A stretch of 56,607 nucleotides of DNA, taken from contig CAYLMM010000012.1 of assembly GCA_964384825.1 (NCBI GenBank), forward strand, positions 1-56,607, written 5' to 3'. Positions 17,637 through 24,759 of the stretch are shown piece by piece; position 1 is the stretch's first letter, and the number at the start of each line of letters is the position of its first letter. The position numbers and the translations under genes were made by a program. Below the pieces are notes generated by a model. It saw nothing but the letters and a program-made list of their open reading frames with translations, had not been told where the DNA came from and searched no databases. The stretch comes from CAYLMM01 sp964384825. GTDB taxonomy: Bacteria; Krumholzibacteriota; Krumholzibacteriia; LZORAL124-64-63.

Positions 17637-18615
17637 TGGCCCCCCCCTTGCCCAGGACGATGGTTCCGGCTTCTTCGAGCGTCCGCACGACCGACACGAT
17701 CCTCTGTTGCGCATCCTCGACGTCCTGCAGCCGCACCGGCCCCATGTACTCCATGTCCTCGCGGATGCCCGCGGCCGCGCGCTTGGACATGTTGCGGAAG
17801 ATCTTCTCCTTGATCTCGGCGGTGGCCCCCTTCAGGGCCAATCCCAGTTCCTTGCCGTCGATCTCCTTGAGGATCTCCTGGATGAAGCGGTCGTCCAGGT
17901 TGATCAGATCCTCGAAGACGAACATCAGGTTCTTGACCTCCGAGGCGCAGGTGTCGTCGATCTCGCCCATGTCCTCGAGGATCTCCTGCCAGACATCCTT
18001 CTCGATCTCGTTGAGGACCTCGGCCACCTGCTTCTTGCCGCCGAACTTGCGGTGGGCCTGCGAAAACTCGCCCTGGACCGCCTTGCCGATGACCTGCTCG
18101 ACCGTCGCCAGGGCCTCGTGGCTCGGCCGGTCGACCGTCGCGATGCGGTAGGCGATCTCGCCCTGCTTCGAGGCCGGCAGCAGCGCCATGATCGGGCCGC
18201 TATGCCGCGGATCCATGTGGGCGAGCACCAGCGCCACGGTCTGCGGATGCTCGTTCTTGAGATAGTTCGCCACCGTCAACGGATCGACCTTCTTCAAGCT
18301 CTCGAAGGTCTTGATGTCGCTGAATCCGGTGGCGCGGTTGAGGATCGTGCCGGCCTTGCGCTGGCCGAGGGCGGCCTCGAGGATGTCCTTGGCCGAATCC
18401 TCGCCGCCGAACTCCATGCCCGACGCCTTGCGCTTCATCTCGATGAAATCGACGAGGGCCTCGGTCTTCACGTCCGGAGACACCCGGTCGAGTTCCGCGA
18501 TCTCGGCGGTGATCTTCTCGATCAGTTCCTCGGGCAGCTTCTTCATCACCCGGCCCGCGACCTCGGGTCCCAGGGCGATCATCAGGATGGCTGCCTTGTG
18601 AATCGAATTGCTCAC
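17617..18615 (-). CDS. fliG: Flagellar motor switch protein FliG
   Basis: FliG is the rotor protein that contacts the stator. The protein has 332 residues. The N-terminal domain that binds FliF starts with SIHKAAILMIALGPEVAGRVM. The EHPQT motif (LKNEHPQTVALVLAHMDP) lies at about residue 127. The torque helix region (KNLMFVFEDLINLDDRFIQEILKEID) lies at about 225-250 and carries the conserved charged residues. It follows fliF by 26 bases. Confidence 0.97.
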   Translation of the reverse strand: MSNSIHKAAILMIALGPEVAGRVMKKLPEELIEKITAEIAELDRVSPDVKTEALVDFIEMKRKASGMEFGGEDSAKDILEAALGQRKAGTILNRATGFSDIKTFESLKKVDPLTVANYLKNEHPQTVALVLAHMDPRHSGPIMALLPASKQGEIAYRIATVDRPSHEALATVEQVIGKAVQGEFSQAHRKFGGKKQVAEVLNEIEKDVWQEILEDMGEIDDTCASEVKNLMFVFEDLINLDDRFIQEILKEIDGKELGLALKGATAEIKEKIFRNMSKRAAAGIREDMEYMGPVRLQDVEDAQQRIVSVVRTLEEAGTIVLGKGGASATMVS

Positions 18616-18641
18616 TTCATTCCCTCGCCTTCACGCGCGGC

Positions 18642-20153
18642 TCAGCGCGCGCCCTCGGTCTCCTCGATCCCGGCGTGGACCAGCTCGGCCACCTCGTCGG
18701 GATTGTCGCCGGCGAAATCCTTGATCTCATCGAGCATCCGGGCGGTGCTGCGGGCGTCGTCCGCGTCGAGGATCGACGGCATTTCGGGCTCGGTGTCGGT
18801 CCGGCGCGCGGCGCGCCGGCGTTCGCGGCCGCCGCCGGAGGACAGCAGCCCGCCGAGACTGCGGCGCAGGCTCAGCAGCATGACTCCGGCCACCACGAAC
18901 AGCAGGATCCGACCGACGAGCTCGGGAGCCACCTGCATCCAGGGCGCTCCCATCACGCCGGGGTCCTCCTGGGGCATCGGTTCGACGGCCTGGAACTGCA
19001 TGTTCACGACCTCGACCCGGTCGCCTCGCTCGGAATCGACGCCCACGGCCGAACGCACGATGCGCTCGATCTGGCGCAGCTCGTCCTCGGCCAGGGGGCT
19101 GTAGACGGCCTCCTCGCCCGAGGCGGCCGCGTCGTAGCGTCCGTCGACGAACACCGCGACGCTCAGCGACTTCACGCCGCCGACCTCGCCGACCACGGTC
19201 TCGACCGTGCGGTTGATCTCGTAATTGGCCACCGAGCTCTCGCTGGACCCGTCGTCGGCGGTGCTGTTCTCCTGGCGTTCCTCGCTGCGGATCACCGTCG
19301 CCGCCGGATCGTAGATCTCGCGTTCCTGCTGCAGGCGCTCGAAGTTCAGGGTCGCGTCAACCCGGACGATCGAACGCCCTGCTCCCAGCACCTTGTCGAG
19401 CATGGTCTCGGCCTTGCGGGTCAGATAGGCGTCGACATCCTTCTTCAGCGCCAGCTGGCCCTCGGAGCGGCCGAAGCCCTCCTCGGAGTACTGGTTCGAA
19501 AGCACCACGCCCTGCTGATCGAGGACCGACACGTTGGCGGCGTCGAGACCCTCGACCGAACCGGCGACCAGGCTCTGGATCCCGGCGATCCTGCTCTCGC
19601 CCAGCGCCGCGCCGCGGCCCAGGGTCAGCACGACCGAAGCGGTGGTCTGGGCCTGGTTCTTCTTGAAGATGCTGGGCTTGGGCATCACCAGATGGACGCG
19701 GGCCGAGCGGATGCCTGAGATCGCCTCGATCGTCCGGGTCAGTTCGCCTTCCAGGGCCCGCTTGAAGTTGACGTTCTGGACGAATTCGGTCATGCCGTAC
19801 TGCTTGCCGTCGAAGATGCCCCAGCCGACTGTCCCGGCCGCGGGAATCCCCTTGGCCGCCAGGCCGACGCGCAGCTCGTGCACCTGATTGGAGGGAACCT
19901 TGATCGTGGCGCCGCCGTCGGTCAGCTCCGCGTCGACGTTCTGCTTGTGCAGCTCGTCGATCGCCATGGCCGCATCCTCGGGCTCCAGGTTGGTGAACAG
20001 GACCGACATCTCCTCGGTGTCCAGCCAGGCGGTGAAGATCACCACGCTGAGCACGGCGGTCAGCGAGATCGCGCCGAGCAGCACCTTCTGATTGAAGGTG
20101 AGCTTTCCGGTCCAGCTCCCGATCCTATCCAGCATCTGCCTCAACGAATCCAA
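18642..20153 (-). CDS. fliF: Flagellar MS-ring protein FliF
   Basis: FliF forms the MS ring in the inner membrane. The protein has 503 residues. Membrane helices lie at about residues 25-43 and 415-435. Between them are the two ring-building (YscJ-like) domains, including EGELTRTIEAISGIRSARVHLVMP. The C-terminal cytoplasmic tail (DNPDEVAELVHAGIEE) binds FliG. The length is close to the 560 of Salmonella. It starts 53 bases after fliE. Confidence 0.96.
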   Translation of the reverse strand: MDSLRQMLDRIGSWTGKLTFNQKVLLGAISLTAVLSVVIFTAWLDTEEMSVLFTNLEPEDAAMAIDELHKQNVDAELTDGGATIKVPSNQVHELRVGLAAKGIPAAGTVGWGIFDGKQYGMTEFVQNVNFKRALEGELTRTIEAISGIRSARVHLVMPKPSIFKKNQAQTTASVVLTLGRGAALGESRIAGIQSLVAGSVEGLDAANVSVLDQQGVVLSNQYSEEGFGRSEGQLALKKDVDAYLTRKAETMLDKVLGAGRSIVRVDATLNFERLQQEREIYDPAATVIRSEERQENSTADDGSSESSVANYEINRTVETVVGEVGGVKSLSVAVFVDGRYDAAASGEEAVYSPLAEDELRQIERIVRSAVGVDSERGDRVEVVNMQFQAVEPMPQEDPGVMGAPWMQVAPELVGRILLFVVAGVMLLSLRRSLGGLLSSGGGRERRRAARRTDTEPEMPSILDADDARSTARMLDEIKDFAGDNPDEVAELVHAGIEETEGAR

Positions 20154-20206
20154 GATGTATCCTCCGATTCGGGGATTCCCCGCCTTGTTCCCTCAACCCC
20201 CGGCGC

Positions 20207-20518
20207 CTAGATCTGGAGCCGCATGACCTCGTTGTAGGCCTCGAGCAGCTTGTTGCGGACCTCGAGCATCAGATCGAACGCGAGCTTGGCCTCTTCGGCG
20301 GCGATCATGACGTCATGGACCTCGCCGACCTCGCCGGAGACCATCCCCTCGACCATGTCGTCGCGACCGGCCTGCAGGGCGTCGACCTGGCCGACGGCCT
20401 TCTCGAACATGCTGGCGAACGAGGTCTGCGGACTCTGGGGAGCCTGTCCTGCCGCGCCCGGGCCGTAGGCCTGGCGGGGATCGACTGCTCCCGGAATGCG
20501 AATGGGTCCGACTGCCAT
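20207..20518 (-). CDS. fliE: Hook-basal body complex protein FliE
   Basis: FliE links the MS ring to the rod. The protein has 103 residues. The C-terminal half, VHDVMIAAEEAKLAFDLMLEVRNKLLEAYNEVMRLQI, is a clear FliE signature. The N-terminal 40 residues are Gly/Pro/Ala-rich and flexible. It lies 22 bases after flgC. Confidence 0.95.
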   Translation of the reverse strand: MAVGPIRIPGAVDPRQAYGPGAAGQAPQSPQTSFASMFEKAVGQVDALQAGRDDMVEGMVSGEVGEVHDVMIAAEEAKLAFDLMLEVRNKLLEAYNEVMRLQI

Positions 20519-20540
20519 ATCAGGTCCTCCCCGGCCCGGA

Positions 20541-21047
20541 TCAGATGTCCAGGGCCTTGGCGAACATCGCCTTCGCGGACTGCACCGCCGACACGTTGGC
20601 CTCGTAGGCCCGGCTGGCGGTGATCATGTCCACCATTTCACTGATCACGTTGACGTTGGGCATCAGCACGTAGCCGTCCTCGTCGGCGTCGGGATGGCCC
20701 GGGTCGTAAACGACCTTGAAATCGGAGGCGTCCTGGGCGACGCCGACTTCCGACTTCACGCCGGTGATCGTTTCGATTCCCTGCGAACCGCCCCCGCCGG
20801 CCAGGTGCCGGGCGTCGGTCCGGGCGAGTTCCGAAGTCCCGCCCTCGGCTCCGCCGCCGCGCCGGGCCGCGAGCCGCTCGTTCAAGGCCTGCGAGAAAAC
20901 CACCGTCTGCCGGCGATAGGGCGTGCCGTCCTCGGTCCGGGTCGTCTCGGCGTTGGCCAGATTCTGGGCGGTCGTGTCCATTTTCATCCGCTGCCCGCGC
21001 ATGCCGCCGGCGCTGATCTTGATGGATCCGAAGAGTCCGTCCGCCAT
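20541..21047 (-). CDS. flgC: Proximal rod protein FlgC
   Basis: FlgC forms part of the proximal rod. The protein has 168 residues. The N-terminal rod motif (ISAGGMRGQRMKMDTTAQNLANAETT) and the C-terminal motif (MVDMITASRAYEANVSAVQSAKAMFAKALDI) are both present. It lies 14 bases after flgB and is slightly longer than the 134-residue Salmonella form because of a Gly-rich loop near residues 60-85. Confidence 0.96.
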   Translation of the reverse strand: MADGLFGSIKISAGGMRGQRMKMDTTAQNLANAETTRTEDGTPYRRQTVVFSQALNERLAARRGGGAEGGTSELARTDARHLAGGGGSQGIETITGVKSEVGVAQDASDFKVVYDPGHPDADEDGYVLMPNVNVISEMVDMITASRAYEANVSAVQSAKAMFAKALDI

Positions 21048-21061
21048 CTCTCACACCCCCG

Positions 21062-21475
21062 TTATCCGACCGTGCCGCGAACCGCTTCGCGCAGCTGGCT
21101 GTACCTCATGCTCAGCAACCGGGTCGCCAGCCGATAAGAAAGCTCCGTGGTGGCCAGTTCGGTCATCTCGTGGTCCACGTCCACATCGTTGATCCCGTTG
21201 TCGAATCCCAGATCCTGCTCCACGACCTCTCCCGCGGTGTCCTCCAGGCTGTTGCGTCCCACGGGCATATGGTTCCGGTGCGTCTGCACGCCCTGGACGG
21301 CGCCGCCCGAGGCGTTGCGCAGCAGATCCTCGAAGCGGTACTCCTTGGCCGAATAGCCGGCCGTCTCGACGTTGGAGATGTTCTCCGCCACGACCTTCTG
21401 GCGCCGGGCGTAGACGTTCAGCGCCTTCTGGAGGTTGTCGAGGTGAGCCCGTTCGAATAGGGAAGCCTGGATCAT
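21062..21475 (-). CDS. flgB: Proximal rod protein FlgB
   Basis: FlgB forms the base of the rod. The protein has 137 residues with the rod N-motif KVVAENISNVETAGYSAKEYRFEDLL. The C-terminus ELATTELSYRLATRLLSMRYSQLREAV is typical. A good ribosome site (AAAGGAGAGACG) precedes ATG 21475. A sigma-54-like element lies about 50 bases upstream, so flgB may begin a transcript. Confidence 0.95.
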   Translation of the reverse strand: MIQASLFERAHLDNLQKALNVYARRQKVVAENISNVETAGYSAKEYRFEDLLRNASGGAVQGVQTHRNHMPVGRNSLEDTAGEVVEQDLGFDNGINDVDVDHEMTELATTELSYRLATRLLSMRYSQLREAVRGTVG

Positions 21476-21524
21476 CTGTATCGTCTCTCCTTTGATTCCT
21501 TCGCGATGCGTCTGTTCGCCCTTA

Positions 21525-21539
21525 TCAAGTCCCGTTCCA
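21525..21539 (-). promoter_or_regulatory. Probable sigma-54 promoter for flgB
   Basis: On the minus strand TGGAACGGGACTTGA matches nine of the eleven defined bases of TGGCACG-N4-TTGC. It lies in the short gap between the coiled-coil gene and flgB, and its start would be near base 21513, about 38 bases before the ATG. The last base is A where the nearly invariant C of the -12 GC is expected, which lowers confidence. Confidence 0.45.
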
Positions 21540-21542
21540 GCC

Positions 21543-21893
21543 TCAGGCCCCGAGCCCGGCGCCGGCGATCAGCGCGCGGTCGATCTCGCCCTCGATTCCC
21601 AGGATCTCCTCGATCCGGGCGCCGGCCTCGCGCAGCAGGCCCTGCAGACGGGTCTGATCGAGGCCCGCCGTTTCGCGCCGGCTCTCCCAGAGGATCTTCA
21701 CGGCCGCATGCTGCTGCTCGAGCCTGGCGATGCGGTCGAGCCGCGCGCGCTTCTGTTCGAGCATCCCGCGCAACTCGCCGATTCCAGCGCCCCTGCGGAC
21801 GGCTTCGAGCTGGCGGCGCGTCAGGTCGCGCACCTCGTCGTAGACGGCGAGTTCGCTCTCGTAGAGATTGCAGAGGCGATCCAGGAGCGACAT
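21543..21893 (-). CDS. Coiled-coil protein, FlgN/FliT-like chaperone candidate
   Basis: This protein has 116 residues and is almost wholly helical (LLDRLCNLYESELAVYDEVRDLTRRQLEAVRRG). It has no signal peptide or membrane segment. Its size and predicted helical-bundle form are like the flagellar export chaperones FlgN and FliT, but another FlgN-like protein and a FliT-like protein occur elsewhere in the window. An alternative ATG at 21920 would add nine residues and overlap the upstream stop codon. No named family is certain. The place before flgB suggests work on an early export substrate or a regulatory role. Confidence 0.6.
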   Translation of the reverse strand: MSLLDRLCNLYESELAVYDEVRDLTRRQLEAVRRGAGIGELRGMLEQKRARLDRIARLEQQHAAVKILWESRRETAGLDQTRLQGLLREAGARIEEILGIEGEIDRALIAGAGLGA

Positions 21894-21909
21894 CCCGGAA
21901 TCCCCGGCC

Positions 21910-23010
21910 CTAGCGGTCATGGAGGTCGGCTGTGCCATACGGCTCGCCCTCCTTCCGGATCCGGTCCAGACGGGCCGCGGCGTCGGCCAGCATCGCGACG
22001 CGTCGCCGCCACTGCCGTCGGTCCTCGTCTCCGGCGTTGGAAATGTTTTCCAGACAAGCCCGCGCAGCGGCGTAATCGCCCTGCAGCAGGCGGATGTTTC
22101 CGAGCTGGTGCCGGCCCCAATCCCTTCGAGAACGGGGACCGACCTTGGCCAGCAATTCGTAGTGTTCGGCCGCCTGATCGATGCGTCCGAGACCCAGAAG
22201 CAGATCCGGAACGATGCCGGCGACCCAGCCGCCCGCCATCGCGGGCAGACCCGCCAGGTCGGGCTTCTCGGCCAGCAGCAGCCGCAGATGGTAGAGCATC
22301 GCCTCGTCGTGGCCGAGCCGGCCGTGAGCGAAGGAATGCCAGAAGCGGATGCGGGCCGGCATGGGCTGCGGCTGCGCATCGACCTTCTGCATCAGCAGTT
22401 CCAGGTCCTTGCTCGATCCCCGCGAAAGCAGGTACCGGTACCCCAACTCCACCTCGCCGGCCCTTTCGGCCAGGCCGCTGGCGCCGACGATGTTCAGCAG
22501 TTCGCGGGTCACCTGCAGCGAGTCGCCGTGCAGGACGGCGGTGGCGAAGGCCTCGACGGCGATGCCCGGCTCCGGCCGGGAGCCGAGGACCTCGCGGTAG
22601 AGCTCCAGGGCGTGATCGTATTCGGTCAGCAGTCGGTAGTTGCGGGCCAGGGCGAGGGCGCGACCGAGATCGCGCTGCGGGCCGATCTCGTGATCCATGT
22701 CGGCGACGCGGCTGCGCGCGAGGGCGGCTTCCATGCCCCGGGTGGCGCTGCCGAGATCGATCAACGGCAGTTCCAGGCGATAATCGCCCGCATAACCGCT
22801 CGGATACAGGGAGTCGACGATCCGTGCGGTCGAATCGGCGGCGGCGATCGAATCGGCGGCCGCGGCGGCGTGAAGCCACGAAACGTACGAATCCCGCTCG
22901 GCGTCGGTCCAGATCACGTCGGCGGAACAACGCGCGGCCCAGGCCGCCGACATCGCCGCGACGAAGGTCAGGACATACAGGAAGCGGGAAATGTACGGAC
23001 ACCGGCACAT
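21910..23010 (-). CDS. Secreted TPR-like helical-repeat protein
   Basis: This protein has 366 residues and starts at ATG 23010, behind AAGGAG. Residues 1-30 form a signal peptide (ISRFLYVLTFVAAMSAAWAA). The rest is made of helical hairpins like tetratricopeptide repeats, for example LLTEYDHALELYREVLGSRPEPGIAVEAFA and RIDQAAEHYELLAKVGPRSRRDWGRHQLGNI. It heads the flgB gene block, so a periplasmic role in rod, ring or motor assembly is a reasonable inference. Campylobacter PflA is a known periplasmic TPR motor protein, but direct kinship was not established. The upstream part of the open frame lacks coding character and is left out. Confidence 0.65.
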   Translation of the reverse strand: MCRCPYISRFLYVLTFVAAMSAAWAARCSADVIWTDAERDSYVSWLHAAAAADSIAAADSTARIVDSLYPSGYAGDYRLELPLIDLGSATRGMEAALARSRVADMDHEIGPQRDLGRALALARNYRLLTEYDHALELYREVLGSRPEPGIAVEAFATAVLHGDSLQVTRELLNIVGASGLAERAGEVELGYRYLLSRGSSKDLELLMQKVDAQPQPMPARIRFWHSFAHGRLGHDEAMLYHLRLLLAEKPDLAGLPAMAGGWVAGIVPDLLLGLGRIDQAAEHYELLAKVGPRSRRDWGRHQLGNIRLLQGDYAAARACLENISNAGDEDRRQWRRRVAMLADAAARLDRIRKEGEPYGTADLHDR

Positions 23011-23266
23011 GGATCGAGGCTCCTTCCCTCTGAAGATTTCACGCAGCATCCGCAATCCGCGTGCCCGCTCCGGCGCGAATCGCCGGCGATCCCCAGCCGA
23101 GATACGATTCTTCAAATTATTGTAATCGTGGCAGTTGCAGGATGGGAGTAGCCGGCCGAGCGCCTGTTCCGGCGTCGCGGCGAGCCCCGGCCGGCAATAA
23201 CGAAGCGGCCTTCAGGCCAATCTCTCTTCACAGTTGATCAAATCCTGCCCAGTCGCATAGGAGGTC
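23011..23266. other. Intergenic control region between activator gene and TPR/flg block
   Basis: This stretch holds no gene that could be supported. On the minus strand TTGGCCTGAAGGCCGC (23205-23220) keeps the GG-N10-GC spacing of a sigma-54 promoter but matches only seven of eleven consensus bases and is itself a palindrome. A TTGATCAA palindrome lies at 23234-23241 and recurs upstream of fliC. Transcription of the TPR protein gene probably starts somewhere in this stretch. Confidence 0.4.
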
Positions 23267-23293
23267 AAAAAAAGGGGACCCGGACGGGTCCCC
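23267..23293 (-). terminator. Rho-independent terminator after sigma-54 activator gene
   Basis: Read on the minus strand, GGGGACCC and GGGTCCCC form a perfect eight-base-pair stem with a four-base loop and are followed by seven T. It lies 26 bases after the activator stop codon. It cleanly ends the kinase-activator transcript before the flg block. Confidence 0.92.
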
Positions 23294-23319
23294 TCGGCAT
23301 GACGGAAGTTCGGATCGGA

Positions 23320-24759
23320 TCAGGCGCCGGCCTCCTCGGCCGCCTCCTTCTCGCCCCGCCCCTCTTCGTACTGGCGCAGCTTCTCGCGCAGCGTCTGGCG
23401 GGAGATGCCCAGGATCCGGGCCGCCTTCGACTTGTTGTTGGCGGTCTTCTCGAGCGTGTAGAGGATCTGCCGCTGCTCCACTTCCGCCAGCGGCACCAGA
23501 CCGGACGTGCTGCCGGCCACCGACTGGTTGTCCAGATAGCGGGGATCGCGTCCCTCCATGATATGCGGCGGGAAGAACGCGGGCACCAGATCGGCCGGCT
23601 CCTCCAGGATCATGATCCGCTTCAGGACGTTCTTCATCTCGCGCACGTTGCCGGGCCACGGATAGCGCTGCAGCATCTCCTCGACCTCGGCGCTGATCGG
23701 AGCGCACTGCAGACCGAGCTTCGTGTTGAAGTCGGCGATGAAATGGTTGGCCAGCACCGGCACGTCCTCGGGACGCTCGCGCAGCGCGGGCAGATTGATC
23801 TCGACCACCTGCAGGCGGTAGTAGAGGTCGTTGCGGAACATCCCCTTCTGGATCGCGTCCTCCAGATCGCGGTTGGTGGCCGCGACGATCCGGGCCTCGA
23901 CCTCCAGCTCGTCCTTGCCGCCGACGCGCCGGAAGCGGCGGTTCTCGATCACCCGCAGCAGCCGGCTCTGCAGCAGCACACCCATCTCCCCGATCTCGTC
24001 GAGGAAGATGGTTCCGCGCGCCGCCACCTCGAACAGACCCTCCTTGCGGGCCTTGGCGTCGGTGAACGCGCCCTTCTCGTGACCCATCAGCTCGCTCTCG
24101 AGAAGCGATTCGGGCACGGCCGCGCAGTTGATCTCCATGAAGGGCTCGCCGCGGGTGTCGCTGACCTCGTGGATCGCGCGCGAGACGATCTCCTTGCCGA
24201 CCCCCGACTCGCCCTGGATCAGGACCGAGGTCTCGTTGCCGGCCCGGCTGGCGCCGACCTTCTCCAGCAGGGCGGCCACCTGGGCCAGTCCGGGGCAGGC
24301 CCGGATCATGTCCATGTAGGGCGTGGCGCCGGCCTTGGCGACCCGGGCGACCGGCCGCGACGGCGCACCCTTCGACACGGAATGCGCCTCGCCGCCGGTG
24401 GCCCTCAGGGCGGCCCGCACCTGCTTGCGCATCTCGCTGAGCTTGAAGGGCTTCTGGATGAAGTCGTAGGCGCCGGAACGGATGGCGTCGACCGCGGTGT
24501 CCACATCGCCGTAGGCGGTCATCATGATCACCGGCGTGTCGCTGCCCTGGTTGCGCACGGCCTTCAACAGATCCAGCCCGCTGACCCCGGGAAGCTTCAG
24601 GTCGGTCACCGCCAGGGCGAAGGGATCCCCGTGCAGCTTGGCCAGGGCCTCTTCACCGGTCTCGGCCGTCTCCACCGAGTAGCCGTCGTTCTCCAGCGCT
24701 TCGGCCAGGGAGATGCGGATGGCGGCTTCATCATCGACGATCAGGATCCGTTTGCTCAT
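23320..24759 (-). CDS. NtrC-family sigma-54-dependent response regulator (flagellar)
   Basis: This activator of sigma-54 promoters has 479 residues. The receiver domain (residues 1-120) has the DD pair, the phospho-acceptor in VTDLKLPG and the TAYG and KPF positions. The AAA+ domain (about 150-385) has Walker A GESGVGKE, the sigma-54 contact loop as GAFTDA rather than GAFTGA, and Walker B GTIFLDEIGEM. The Fis-type helix-turn-helix is at the C-terminus (KSKAARILGISRQTLREKL). The ATG overlaps the kinase stop by four bases. By context it is a FlrC/FleR/FlgR-type flagellar master activator, and sigma-54 elements before fliP and flgF fit this. Confidence 0.93.
   Translation of the reverse strand: MSKRILIVDDEAAIRISLAEALENDGYSVETAETGEEALAKLHGDPFALAVTDLKLPGVSGLDLLKAVRNQGSDTPVIMMTAYGDVDTAVDAIRSGAYDFIQKPFKLSEMRKQVRAALRATGGEAHSVSKGAPSRPVARVAKAGATPYMDMIRACPGLAQVAALLEKVGASRAGNETSVLIQGESGVGKEIVSRAIHEVSDTRGEPFMEINCAAVPESLLESELMGHEKGAFTDAKARKEGLFEVAARGTIFLDEIGEMGVLLQSRLLRVIENRRFRRVGGKDELEVEARIVAATNRDLEDAIQKGMFRNDLYYRLQVVEINLPALRERPEDVPVLANHFIADFNTKLGLQCAPISAEVEEMLQRYPWPGNVREMKNVLKRIMILEEPADLVPAFFPPHIMEGRDPRYLDNQSVAGSTSGLVPLAEVEQRQILYTLEKTANNKSKAARILGISRQTLREKLRQYEEGRGEKEAAEEAGA

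Noticed and set aside
23205..23220. TTGGCCTGAAGGCCGC as a sigma-54 promoter for the TPR gene.
   Set aside because: The spacing fits but only seven of eleven bases match and the word is a simple palindrome, so it is only mentioned in the intergenic entry.
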